Of a DNA stretch of 64,000 nt, positions 7,686 through 16,063 are shown piece by piece. The stretch's first letter is position 1. Each line of letters begins with the position of its first letter. The translations under genes and the position numbers were made by a program. The DNA is taken from the NCBI RefSeq assembly GCF_009193325.2, contig NZ_CP059856.1:3596001-3660000 (forward strand), read 5' to 3'. The stretch is from Bacteroides zhangwenhongii (GTDB lineage: Bacteria > Bacteroidota > Bacteroidia > Bacteroidales > Bacteroidaceae). A model generated the notes under the pieces. The model was not told where the DNA came from. It saw only the letters and a program-made list of their open reading frames with translations, and made no database searches.

Positions 7686-10298
7686 ATGCAGTTAGTTTTA
7701 TTCATAGCTTTGATTTGTTTTGTTGCTCTTTTTATAATAGTAGCAATACGAATGCACCTCAAAAACAAATCCAAAGAATTAACAGAAAAATTGCTTCAAA
7801 TATCCGCTTATAGTGAGAAGTCCAGCTACGAGCAAGCCCAAGAGAGGCTGTCTAAACTTAACGATGCTGTATTTATTGATATTCCGGCAGACTTAAACAA
7901 TGTTTTTTATGGTAAGATAATATCGGCAGCGCAAGAAAAGGATTTCACAAATCATTATATATCATATTTTCAAGAAGCATATTCACTTGTTAAGAAACTT
8001 GAAACTTTCAATATCACGCCATCTGTAACAATCTCAAACCTAATTCGTGACTTTGGTAATATCAAGAGGCTTGTCAAACAACATAATGATACGGTAATAA
8101 ATTCCTTACTTGATACACACAAGGATTTTTTCGACCATTGTTTGAAATATCCATTGGATAAACAGCAAAGACGTTCAATTGTTTCAGAGGAAGATAATTG
8201 TTTAGTGGTTAGTAGTGCAGGTAGTGGAAAGACCTCTTCTATTGTTGGAAAAGTCAAGTATCTAACAGAAATCAAAGACATTGCCCCTCATAGAATCTTA
8301 CTGATTAGTTACACGAACAAAGCAGCAGCCGAACTAACGGAGAGAATGGCTACCAACGGTTTGAAAGGCTATACATTTCATAAATTAGCCATTGATATTA
8401 TCGAAAAAGAAACTGGTGTTAAGCCTTCTATATGCGATAATACTGATGCCTTATTTATAGATATTTATCACACTCTATTAGGGAATGAGGATTTTAAGAA
8501 AAGTGTAGTAGAATACTTCATCGACTACCAAACCAATGAAGCAGATTGGGAACAACGCAAGAATGAAAGGCGAGAAAAATTGTCAGAGCAAAAGAATGTA
8601 CAGCTAAAAGCGATGTTTCCCGATATGGACGGTAGAACCATATATGTGAGAAGTGAACAGGAACAAAAGATATGTTTTGTTTTATCATCTCTTGGAGTGC
8701 AATTCAGATATGAAGAGCCATACGAACATCAATTGGCAGATGAAATGCACTCTCAATATCGCCCTGATTTTTCTATATACTTCGAGCAAAAGGGAGTACC
8801 CAAACGAATCTATTTGGAACATTTCGGAGTTGATGAACACGGTCTTGTCCCAGCTTGGTTTGCAAAAGACAAGAATATAACATACGAAGAAGCCAATCAA
8901 AAATATAATGATGGTATAACTTGGAAGAAAACTGCTCATGAGAAATTTGGCACTCAGCTTTTAGTGACATCAAGCGCAGATTTCCATTATTCTGACATAA
9001 AAGATAAACTCAAAAAAATATTAACAGATGTGGGCGTACCAATTCAAGAGAAAACAGACGAAGAATTATATGATTTGGTTTTGCCCAAAGGTAGTAAGCA
9101 AGAAAAAGCGTTTATACGGCTTGTAGTTACTTTCGTAACATTGGTAAAATCAAGTTGTAAATCAGTTAAAGAAGTTCTGAAGCAAGCAAAGAATGCAGGT
9201 GATGAACGAAGTGTTTTTATCATCAAAAACATATTTCAACCTGTATATGAACGTTATAAAAGTGCATTAAGCGATAGTAACCAAATCGATTTTACTGATG
9301 CGATTCTTCAAGCCACAGAGATATGTCGTACTACACATCTTGTTGAGTATGATTACATCATTGTGGATGAGTTTCAAGACATATCGGTTGACCGTTACAA
9401 CTTCTTAAAAGTATTGAGAGAGGGAAATCCGCCTGCAAAGTTGTATTGTGTAGGTGATGATTGGCAGTCCATATATCGTTTTTCGGGAAGTGATATGGCT
9501 CTTTTTAATCAATTTCCAGAATATTTTGGTACAACAGAGATAAATAAGATAGAAACCACATATAGATTTGGAGAGCCTTTGGTCTCTTTATCATCTCGTT
9601 TTATTCAACGTAATAACGCACAAATAAAAAAAGATATACATTCATTCAGTTCTGATATGAAAACAGAATTGGAGTTTTGTTCTTACGACAGACGTGATTA
9701 CTGCAAAACAATAGGAGAACTTATAGATTCTATTCCATTGGATAAATCTATATTTTTATTGGGACGCTATTCTTTTGATGATTATTACTTGTCATTTATG
9801 TATCAAGGGATAAAAGAAGGTAATAGATTTTACTATGTAATAGGAGGAAGAAAAATTGAGTTCTTGACAGTACATAAATCAAAAGGTCTTGAAGCAGATT
9901 ATGTGATACTTTTACAATGTAATAAAGATACCTATGGCTTTCCATCACTTGTAAGCGATGACCCTGTGCTTAATTATGTCCTGACTAAAAGTGATCAGTT
10001 CCCATATGGTGAAGAAAGGAGGTTGTTTTATGTTGCAATAACGAGAGCAAAGTTGAAAACACTTGTGCTATACGACAAGCGTTTCCCATCTGTATTTGTA
10101 GATGAGTTTTTGCATCCTGAAAAGGTATCAGAAGAAAGCTATGTAAAACACCCCAATGCTAATAAAAGATGGACAAGGCGTGCAGACCAGTTTTTATTAG
10201 AACTGCATAATGAAGGTAAGAGCGTAAAATACATCGCTGCCAAAATGGGCAGAAGTCAAACTTCAATCGTAATGCGATTGAACAAACTTACCCAATAG
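7686..10298 (+). CDS. Membrane-anchored UvrD/HelD-like superfamily 1 helicase
   Basis: 870 residues. Residues 4-24 are a hydrophobic anchor (LVLFIALICFVALFIIVAI). Helicase core: Walker A SSAGSGKTS near residue 177, SYTNKAAAELTERM (motif Ia), VDEFQDIS near 558 (motif II), GDDWQSIYRFSGSD (motif III), TVHKSKGLEADYVIL (motif V) and YVAITRAK (motif VI). An insert at about 340-450 with YRPDF, YLEHFGVDEHG and WKKTAHEKFGT resembles the insert of E. coli helicase IV. The last 35 residues look like a small HTH (KYIAAKMGRSQTSIVMRL). The neighbours are a lipoprotein and a secreted protein, an unusual setting. A DNA-uptake or defence role is possible but not shown. Confidence 0.85.
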   Translation: MQLVLFIALICFVALFIIVAIRMHLKNKSKELTEKLLQISAYSEKSSYEQAQERLSKLNDAVFIDIPADLNNVFYGKIISAAQEKDFTNHYISYFQEAYSLVKKLETFNITPSVTISNLIRDFGNIKRLVKQHNDTVINSLLDTHKDFFDHCLKYPLDKQQRRSIVSEEDNCLVVSSAGSGKTSSIVGKVKYLTEIKDIAPHRILLISYTNKAAAELTERMATNGLKGYTFHKLAIDIIEKETGVKPSICDNTDALFIDIYHTLLGNEDFKKSVVEYFIDYQTNEADWEQRKNERREKLSEQKNVQLKAMFPDMDGRTIYVRSEQEQKICFVLSSLGVQFRYEEPYEHQLADEMHSQYRPDFSIYFEQKGVPKRIYLEHFGVDEHGLVPAWFAKDKNITYEEANQKYNDGITWKKTAHEKFGTQLLVTSSADFHYSDIKDKLKKILTDVGVPIQEKTDEELYDLVLPKGSKQEKAFIRLVVTFVTLVKSSCKSVKEVLKQAKNAGDERSVFIIKNIFQPVYERYKSALSDSNQIDFTDAILQATEICRTTHLVEYDYIIVDEFQDISVDRYNFLKVLREGNPPAKLYCVGDDWQSIYRFSGSDMALFNQFPEYFGTTEINKIETTYRFGEPLVSLSSRFIQRNNAQIKKDIHSFSSDMKTELEFCSYDRRDYCKTIGELIDSIPLDKSIFLLGRYSFDDYYLSFMYQGIKEGNRFYYVIGGRKIEFLTVHKSKGLEADYVILLQCNKDTYGFPSLVSDDPVLNYVLTKSDQFPYGEERRLFYVAITRAKLKTLVLYDKRFPSVFVDEFLHPEKVSEESYVKHPNANKRWTRRADQFLLELHNEGKSVKYIAAKMGRSQTSIVMRLNKLTQ

Positions 10299-10471
10299 TC
10301 GCACTAATGCTATATTTTTTCACAACGATGATGTCTGTATGTTGCCACGTTGCCATAATACATTAGAATCTTTTGAATATTTCGTTTATCTTTTTTGTTT
10401 CGTTTTTCTCCTGCTCTTGGCATATCCTTGCCACACTCATGAGTAAACTTAGAGGCAGCCTATATATGCCT

Positions 10472-11101
10472 TCACTCTTCAAATGGATACGTTTCGTCGT
10501 AGATTTCACTTAGAGAACGGTCGTTGAAAAACCAGTGCGGTGTGGGCTGTATATGCTTGACCTTATATCCTTTTAGCTTAGCAGAAAGCGCACTAATAGA
10601 AGTTTCTTCTCCTTCATAACACACTTTACGCTCTGAAAGAACGGTAACAGAAATTGATGGGTCATCTTTCCATATGAGAATATCGCCTTTCTGCAACCCC
10701 ATCTCATAGAAGTTGAGTGGTGGACGTTTGGCTTGTGCTTTTGTGCTGGCAGCTTTATCCTCATCGGTGAGGTCATTCTGTATCTCATCCGTCACTTCTT
10801 CCGTCACATCTTCATGATGAAAAAGCTCGAGGATGGCTTGTGCCTGCTCCACGTTGATACGGAAGAACTCACGGTTCTGGTTGATGCGCTGAGGGTCAAA
10901 GGCTTTATGAAGGGCTTTTTCAATTTTGAGACAATCACTTTTTTTGACCTTGCACGCAAATTTACACTCAAACGGAATGGGAACTCCTGTGGTATATAGT
11001 TCCTTCATCCGTTTATCAATGCCTTCCTGTGTGGTCATGCCTATTTTTACAAGTCCTGGCATCACAGGGTTTGTCAGAAGATAAACTATTCCGTATTCCA
11101 T
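10472..11101 (-). CDS. GIY-YIG nuclease-like protein with C-terminal RAMA-like domain
   Basis: 209 residues. Residues 1-95 match a GIY-YIG fold of the T5orf172/MUG113 type: GIVYLL and LVKIGMT at the start, RMKELY next, then ALHKAF and NREFF. A charged linker follows (about 100-130). Residues 135-185 (GDILIWKDDPSISVTVLSER then EETSISALSAKLKGYKVKHI) look like the RAMA-type domain found with restriction nucleases. It is on the minus strand, convergent with the helicase, with 170 bp of AT-rich sequence between. A role in cutting foreign DNA is likely from the domains but unproven. Confidence 0.75.
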   Translation of the reverse strand: MEYGIVYLLTNPVMPGLVKIGMTTQEGIDKRMKELYTTGVPIPFECKFACKVKKSDCLKIEKALHKAFDPQRINQNREFFRINVEQAQAILELFHHEDVTEEVTDEIQNDLTDEDKAASTKAQAKRPPLNFYEMGLQKGDILIWKDDPSISVTVLSERKVCYEGEETSISALSAKLKGYKVKHIQPTPHWFFNDRSLSEIYDETYPFEE

Positions 11102-11217
11102 ATCGTTGTTTTTTTAGAGACTATTGTACAGTTTGTCTTTGTTTATAATGAAATCAAGAACTCTTTCAAATTCGCGCATCAGTATGTTGCCGTTCTTGTT
11201 AGTGAATATATGTGAGT

Positions 11218-12801
11218 TCATTTTTTACTTCTCCTATATTTTTGATTACTGGCATTGGGATGCTCTGGATTGGTCATTTCGAGATAGCCAGCCTCGATTA
11301 GTGACATGATGTATGTCTGAATATTCTTACTATGGTATGTCACACCTACCCTTTCAAGAATTTCTTTGCTGCTACGTGGCACACTGCAGAAGTTTACTAT
11401 ATCCCTCTGCTTATTTGTTATTTTAGGACGTATAGTGTCAGAGTCTGCATTGAAAGTGTCAGAGTCGGTATCTAAGTCGGTGTCAGAGTATCTAAGTTTG
11501 GTGTCAGAGTCCGCATTAAAAGTGTCAGAGTCGGTATCTAAGTCGGTGTCAGAGTCTGCATTGGGTTGATTACTTATCTGCCTATTTATAGTAATCACGA
11601 ACTCATTAGTCCTGTCATTATTGGTGAACGAGACATTCACGTCCTCCGACAAGGCACGAAGCATACCACTACCTGCTCCTGTGTAGGGAAGCAGGTGGAT
11701 GGCATTTGTGAATAGGAACATATTGCGTGGCATGGATGTGCCTATAACAATATCATCTACGGTAAGTCCATTAGGGAGAATTCCGGGGCTGTGTATCTCC
11801 ACCCTGTCATCAAAAATGAATATGCGGATTGGGGCTGTCGCATTCAGCGATCGATGCACTAAAGCATTTACGGTGAACTCAACAAGGCTGGTGTAAGGAA
11901 TCTCCAACACGCCTTGCGAGTTAAACTCATTCCCAACCTGTATATGACGCAAGTTCCGGGTGAAGAAATCCATAATAGTCTCAAACTGATGAAGCAGATT
12001 ACCCTCAATATCGGCATCGTTCACCTTGTCGCGAAATTGAGTACCGCCAAGATTGTTGCCTACAAAGCAAATACATTTTGCAGTCATCATTGGAAGCCAA
12101 CGTTGGGTGTACTTGCCAAACAATAACATCGCGGCCACTGTGATTTTACCATCGGGACGAATAAAACGCAGGTTACGTAACAGTTTCTCTCCATTGTGCC
12201 CACTGGCAATAGCAGAACAGACGGTATCTAAAGAGGCTTCGCGAAATGCGTCGCCCACCAAGCCTTTTCTTGCTAACACCTTATCAAACTTGTTACTAAG
12301 GAAGGTTTTGATGGTACCCTCGTCTAAATCTTTGATGGTAGCATCTCTTACTCCTGCTTCATCTGGCGAAAAGCTGCCACAGTCAGTCATCATCTCGGCA
12401 AGCTCGGCATTGTCGAACACTTTGCGCTTGTCAGCACCGTTCTTCACCCACACAATTCCCCGATTGTCATGGTAGGGCTTATTCAATCCTTCCTTAATAT
12501 GAGCCACAACAAGGCTTCCGCCATCCACAGAAATTGTTTCCACATCAACAAGGATGGCAGGAACAACATTCTCAGATGCGATATTGCTAAGTGTATTGGT
12601 GGTTTCCTGTACTTCCAAATAGGACAAAGGATTGATGTTTCCGGTTTTATCTACCGCACCAACAACCAACGTGCCACCACGTGCATTACTGAAAGCCACC
12701 AGTTCGCAACCGATGTCATAGTTGTCAAGGAGCCGTTCTTTGAACTGCACCTTACTGACCTCGCCAAGTTTTATCTGTTGGATAATATCTATTTCCTTCA
12801 T
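11218..12801 (-). CDS. ATP-binding protein with AlbA_2 domain (Schlafen-like regulator)
   Basis: 527 residues. Residues about 10-140 form an AlbA_2 domain (VQFKERLLDNYDIGCELVAFSNARGG, then VGAVDKTGNI). The middle contains an ATPase-like part (VEFTVNALVHRSL, DDRVEIHSPGILPNGLT, a HATPase_c_4 signature). Residues about 410-460 are tandem Asp/Ser/Thr repeats (DSDTDLDTDSDTFNADSDT, twice). The C-terminus is a winged helix (NFCSVPRSSKEILERVGVTY). The family acts as putative transcriptional regulators or defence-related ATP-binding proteins. Its 5' end overlaps the XRE gene by 50 bp, so the two are expected to be coexpressed. Confidence 0.85.
   Translation of the reverse strand: MKEIDIIQQIKLGEVSKVQFKERLLDNYDIGCELVAFSNARGGTLVVGAVDKTGNINPLSYLEVQETTNTLSNIASENVVPAILVDVETISVDGGSLVVAHIKEGLNKPYHDNRGIVWVKNGADKRKVFDNAELAEMMTDCGSFSPDEAGVRDATIKDLDEGTIKTFLSNKFDKVLARKGLVGDAFREASLDTVCSAIASGHNGEKLLRNLRFIRPDGKITVAAMLLFGKYTQRWLPMMTAKCICFVGNNLGGTQFRDKVNDADIEGNLLHQFETIMDFFTRNLRHIQVGNEFNSQGVLEIPYTSLVEFTVNALVHRSLNATAPIRIFIFDDRVEIHSPGILPNGLTVDDIVIGTSMPRNMFLFTNAIHLLPYTGAGSGMLRALSEDVNVSFTNNDRTNEFVITINRQISNQPNADSDTDLDTDSDTFNADSDTKLRYSDTDLDTDSDTFNADSDTIRPKITNKQRDIVNFCSVPRSSKEILERVGVTYHSKNIQTYIMSLIEAGYLEMTNPEHPNASNQKYRRSKK
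11435..11565 (-). repeat. Tandem in-frame repeats within AlbA_2 gene
   Basis: Two near-identical units of about 65 bp, each made of smaller GTGTCAGAGTC-type units, encode the Asp/Ser/Thr-rich linker. The high identity between the two units suggests recent slippage or duplication, so copy number may vary between strains. Confidence 0.8.
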
Positions 12802-12991
12802 TGTTCAAATGTTTTTGGTTGAGCAGTCTACCTGCATCAATATTCAAAGCCTCTGCTATACGTAGGAGGTTTCTTGCGTCTGGCTGCATAGTGTTCGTCA
12901 CCCATTTGGAGACAGTAGCCCTGTCTTTTCCTAATTGTTCTGCCAGCCACTTACTACTTTTTTGTTCTTCGACAAGTACAGGAAAAGCCAC
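12752..12991 (-). CDS. XRE-family helix-turn-helix regulator
   Basis: 79 residues with an XRE helix-turn-helix at about 10-60 (SSKWLAEQLGKDRATVSKWV then NLLRIAEALNIDAGRLL). The only start that fits is a GTG at 12991; upstream in frame there is no ATG and the usual N-terminal helix of this family is not well kept, so the 5' end may be damaged. The 3' end overlaps the AlbA_2 gene by 50 bp. It probably controls that gene. Confidence 0.65.
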   Translation of the reverse strand: MAFPVLVEEQKSSKWLAEQLGKDRATVSKWVTNTMQPDARNLLRIAEALNIDAGRLLNQKHLNNEGNRYYPTDKTWRGQ

Positions 12992-13020
12992 ACAGTTTTG
13001 CTTCTGAAAACTGCTTCATC

Positions 13021-13224
13021 TCACCTATCCTTTTTGTCGGTTATCAAATACTTAAGGTCTACTTGTAATATCTCAGCGATCAGTTGCAAAGTATCTAAAT
13101 TAGGCTGAATCCGATTACAAGCATAGGCATTGACCATACTAAAACTTTTATCAAGTCTCTTTGCCAGCCATGTTTGAGAAATACCTTTTTCGGATAAAAC
13201 AGCCTTAATTCTATTCAACTTCAT
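13021..13224 (-). CDS. XRE-family repressor
   Basis: 67 residues, almost entirely an XRE helix-turn-helix (IKAVLSEKGISQTWLAKRLD, KSFSMVNAYACNRIQPNLDT, then an IAEILQVDLKYLI helix). Such proteins accompany AlbA_2 and restriction-type genes in Bacteroides. It lies divergently from the TIR gene with 104 bp between, so it may repress both directions. Start chosen at the ATG with an AT-rich promoter immediately upstream. Confidence 0.8.
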   Translation of the reverse strand: MKLNRIKAVLSEKGISQTWLAKRLDKSFSMVNAYACNRIQPNLDTLQLIAEILQVDLKYLITDKKDR

Positions 13225-13328
13225 TCTTTAATGTAATTTTATTGCGCAAATATAGTGAATTATATTCAACAAACCAGTTTGTTTTATTATATTTGCAGCA
13301 TTAATAATGATTTTAATACACCAGTAAT
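13225..13328. promoter_or_regulatory. Divergent promoter region between XRE repressor and TIR gene
   Basis: 104 bp, AT-rich. On the plus strand TATATTTG (13288-13295) matches the -7 box for the TIR gene; on the minus strand the reverse of CAAATATA (13247-13254) reads TATATTTG for the repressor. Short near-inverted copies of TATATTCA/TGAATTATA between them could be the repressor's operator. Confidence 0.6.
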
Positions 13329-15608
13329 ATGCAATCAACCGTAGCATTCATATCTCATAGAAGTACTCATAAGGATTTTGTTAGAAAAATAGTTGACACA
13401 GTAAAACGAGACAATTGCATTGTTGACGAGTTCGATTTTTATCCAGCGACAAAAACGGTAAATGAAATAGTTAGAAATCTAAACTTTGCGCCGATTTTTG
13501 TATTACTAATTTCTAAAGATGCCCTTGAGTCTGATTGGATTAAATTAGAAATGTCAAAAGCTCGACAACTTTATGACACAGGTGTTATTAGAGAGTTTAT
13601 GCCTTTTATAATTGAAGAAGGAGTAAAGTTAGAAGAGTTACCTTCATGGATGACCCGTGACTGGAGTTTAAATATAAAAACAATAACATCCCCCAAAATT
13701 ATAGGTCAGTTTATTATTGAAACACAACGAAAAATTCGTTGTGTCGGGAATAATGCATATGGCAATTGGATAAATACGTTTATTGGCCGTAGTAATGAAT
13801 TAGATGAGTTTCAAAGAGCGATGTACGACAGTGTGTATATGCCTCATCGTTCTTTAATTGTCTCGGGAAAACCGGGAAGTGGGCGTACTAGATTTATCCA
13901 AAAATGTATTCAGGACAGTAGCGGACTATCATTTATCCCTGAAGGATTTCAGATAAAACTACCTCAAAAAACATATTTAGACAACTTTATACTTCAATTG
14001 CACGAAGGCTTGGGCTTTAGTAAAGCATCATATGAGGATATTCTTAAATTAGATCATGAACATCAAATTACTAAATGTGTATCTTATATTAATCAGATAA
14101 TCAACGCTCATTCATTCTTACTAATTGAAGATGAGATGAGTTTTGTATCATATGACGGAACTATTTCTGAATGGGGTAAAGAAATTATATCCCATCCTGC
14201 CATGATAGACTCGTTAAAGATATTTATAAGTAGTAGGGTTAAGCCTAGATATTCTGAGTTGAGAGCATATCCCCAGATAATTCATATAAATCTTTCTGGG
14301 TTTACAAAAGATGAACGCAAACGTCTTTTTGTAAATTGCTGTCGTTATTATAATGTTCAACTAAATGATAGTGATGTCGATTTTTTTGTGGATCGTCTTC
14401 AGTCCTCTCCCCAACAACTAGAACAGGCAGTTCGAGAAATTAAAGATAAGAACGTAAGATTTGCTAAGAAAGACATTAAAAACCTGATTGCAATAGGAGA
14501 TGAAGTCTTTTCCAGAGTTATTAGTTGGTTTAAAGGAGATGAGACTGCTCTTACTTTAGCAAAAGTGCTTGCTGAAGTTGATATGATCAGTTTCGATTTA
14601 CTCGAACAATTATATGAGGAAGATTATCCTAAAATAGAACAGCTCGTAAATAATTTTGAATCTTTGTCTATTTTAGATTTTTACGGTCCTGGAGGCAATA
14701 ATATTAGTTTGGACGGTGGCGTTTCAGATTATATACGTAGAAGTAAATTAGATTTAGATCCTATAATGAAAACCCGTATTGAAGAAATAATCTTCAATAA
14801 AATAGATACGGCAGAAGATGATCTAGGAGAATTATCAATATTTTTACATGACTTGCGGAAGCAGTTGCTGTCTGGCAAAGGTTTTGCGTATGTCATGCCG
14901 TCTATCGTTATAAGTACAGTCATTGATCTTTATAATCAGGGTAGCTATGATTCAGTAAAAGATATTTGTTTGCATGCTTTGGAACATTGTTCAAGTTATA
15001 CAGAGGAACCTCTGCAAGAATTGTACTATAGGTTGTGCCAAGTTTTAGCTCGTATGAAAGATAGAATTTTCTTTACATACATTGACAAAATTAAAGATAA
15101 AGGTAGTAAAGATTTTCTGTATGGATTTTACTATCGCTATAAAGAGGACTATTCCAAGGCCGAGGAGTATCTCCTTAAGGCTTTAGATTTTAATTCTAAT
15201 ATGCAAATTGCAAGACGAGAGTTAGTGAATGTTTATCTGAATCAAGAAAAATATACTAAAGCCCTTCCTTTGGCAAAAGAGAATTATAATCGTAAATCGA
15301 CCAATTCTTATCATATAGAAGCATATTTTCGTTGTTTATTAAATCATTATCCTTGGAATACAGAAACTGAAGATACACTTAATCGCCTCCTTAAGGAGAT
15401 GGAAGAGAATTTTAGTAAACGTAAGGATGAACTTTTAGCATCAATGCAATTAGAATACTTTATTAAATCTAGAAACCACACTAAGGAAGAAATAAAAGAA
15501 AAGATACAAGAAACGTTAATTGTTTATCCTAACTCGCCCCAAGTTTATAGAATTAAAGAAGAATTCGAAAGAGACAAAAGTAGATTTTGTAAAAGTTGTA
15601 ATTGCTAA
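13329..15608 (+). CDS. TIR-NTPase-TPR protein (STAND-like putative antiphage sensor)
   Basis: 759 residues. Residues 1-135 are a TIR domain: AFISHRSTHKDFVRKIVDTV at the start, then VDEFDFYPATKT, and SKDALESDWIKLEMSKA. The ATPase follows, with the P-loop GKPGSGRTR near 180-188 and LLIEDEMSF as Walker B near 261. The C-terminal third is helical and TPR-like (KAEEYLLKALDFNSNMQIAR). TIR domains in such proteins often break NAD+ or make signal nucleotides on phage sensing, so abortive defence is likely; this is family knowledge. The catalytic Glu cannot be fixed from sequence alone. It stands at the right end of element A beside divergent repressor genes. Confidence 0.85.
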   Translation: MQSTVAFISHRSTHKDFVRKIVDTVKRDNCIVDEFDFYPATKTVNEIVRNLNFAPIFVLLISKDALESDWIKLEMSKARQLYDTGVIREFMPFIIEEGVKLEELPSWMTRDWSLNIKTITSPKIIGQFIIETQRKIRCVGNNAYGNWINTFIGRSNELDEFQRAMYDSVYMPHRSLIVSGKPGSGRTRFIQKCIQDSSGLSFIPEGFQIKLPQKTYLDNFILQLHEGLGFSKASYEDILKLDHEHQITKCVSYINQIINAHSFLLIEDEMSFVSYDGTISEWGKEIISHPAMIDSLKIFISSRVKPRYSELRAYPQIIHINLSGFTKDERKRLFVNCCRYYNVQLNDSDVDFFVDRLQSSPQQLEQAVREIKDKNVRFAKKDIKNLIAIGDEVFSRVISWFKGDETALTLAKVLAEVDMISFDLLEQLYEEDYPKIEQLVNNFESLSILDFYGPGGNNISLDGGVSDYIRRSKLDLDPIMKTRIEEIIFNKIDTAEDDLGELSIFLHDLRKQLLSGKGFAYVMPSIVISTVIDLYNQGSYDSVKDICLHALEHCSSYTEEPLQELYYRLCQVLARMKDRIFFTYIDKIKDKGSKDFLYGFYYRYKEDYSKAEEYLLKALDFNSNMQIARRELVNVYLNQEKYTKALPLAKENYNRKSTNSYHIEAYFRCLLNHYPWNTETEDTLNRLLKEMEENFSKRKDELLASMQLEYFIKSRNHTKEEIKEKIQETLIVYPNSPQVYRIKEEFERDKSRFCKSCNC

Positions 15609-15655
15609 GTCTATGATTTAAAGACAGGAAGCTAAAGATGACATTTTAGTATAGG

Positions 15656-15685
15656 TTTGTCGCAAAAAAACTGTTTTGCGACAAA
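15656..15685. terminator. Strong hairpin after TIR gene
   Basis: TTTGTCGCAAAA (15656-15667) pairs with TTTTGCGACAAA (15674-15685) around a 6-base loop. It is 48 bp after the TIR stop codon, and the 3' side runs into AT-rich sequence. It is probably a terminator, though it could also protect the element end. Confidence 0.65.
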
Positions 15686-15742
15686 ATATAGCCTATACAA
15701 ACAGATATAAACGAGAATAATTACAACAGTTCTTTTCAAACC

Positions 15743-15764
15743 TGCGTAAACAATGCGTAAACAA
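15743..15764 (+). repeat. Tandem 11-bp direct repeats near right end of element A (putative arm sites)
   Basis: TGCGTAAACAA occurs twice without a gap (15743-15753 and 15754-15764), about 115 bp before the tRNA-end repeat. Element B has a tandem 11-bp repeat of another sequence in the corresponding place at both its ends, which suggests integrase arm-type binding sites. Confidence 0.55.
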
Positions 15765-15879
15765 ACGGTTTCAGTTAGGGGGATTTAGTGAGTTTCATAG
15801 GAGATAGCTAAATTCGTAATTGTTTGATACACAGTAAATATTGAGAAAACTGACCATCGCAGAATATCACTTTGTCGTT

Positions 15880-15923
15880 CTCATAATCTGGAGGTCCCTG
15901 GTTCAAGCCCAGGCTGGTCCACA
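15880..15923 (+). other. Attachment site: tRNA 3' end copy between elements A and B
   Basis: The 44 bp run from CTCATAATCTGG through the T-arm (CCTGGTTCAAGCCCAGG, stem of 5 bp) to the acceptor strand CTGGTCC and the bases CA-type end. It is identical to 32988-33031. The anticodon loop CTCATAA points to a CAT-anticodon tRNA (Met or Ile2). The 5' half expected (starting GGACCAG) is absent upstream, so this is a recombination-derived copy, not a working tRNA. Confidence 0.85.
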
Positions 15924-15967
15924 AACTAAGAGGCTCATTCCTAAGGGAATAGAGCCTCTTTTAGTTT
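15923..15967. terminator. Long hairpin at left end of element B
   Basis: AAACTAAGAGGCTC pairs with GAGCCTCTTTTAGTTT, with an inner ATTCC/GGAAT stem. It starts directly after the tRNA-end repeat, so it may stop transcription from the tRNA side before the integrase gene, and also act in the other direction. Confidence 0.6.
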
Positions 15968-16025
15968 GTAGAACCTCACAGATATAAGTCTGTTGCTTGG
16001 GTAATATTAGCCTTAATTTAGGTAG

Positions 16026-16047
16026 TTGTTGACCTATTGTTGACCTC
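16026..16047 (+). repeat. Tandem 11-bp repeats at left end of element B (putative arm sites)
   Basis: TTGTTGACCTA is followed at once by TTGTTGACCTC. The same 21-base core lies at 32904-32924 near the right end. Location just outside the integrase gene and near both ends fits arm-type binding sites. Confidence 0.7.
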
Positions 16048-16063
16048 AAATTAATAGGTTAAA

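Larger units (their letters stand above)
1..15922. mobile_element. Right-hand part of integrative mobilizable element A
   Basis: The stretch runs from the left window edge to the first 44-bp tRNA-end repeat. It holds the gene order usual for Bacteroidales mobilizable elements (DUF3853-like, VapE-like, mobilization genes, then cargo). Its integrase should lie left of the window, beside the intact tRNA, as element B's integrase lies beside its left repeat. The cargo (6.5-15.6 kb) is rich in defence-type genes. The left boundary is not visible; the right boundary is inferred from the repeat at 15880-15923 and the tandem 11-bp repeats about 115 bp before it. Confidence 0.75.

Noticed and set aside
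15880..15923. Full tRNA gene
   Set aside because: Only the anticodon loop, T-arm and acceptor strand are present; the 5' half with GGACCAG and the D-arm are not upstream in this copy or in the one at 32988.
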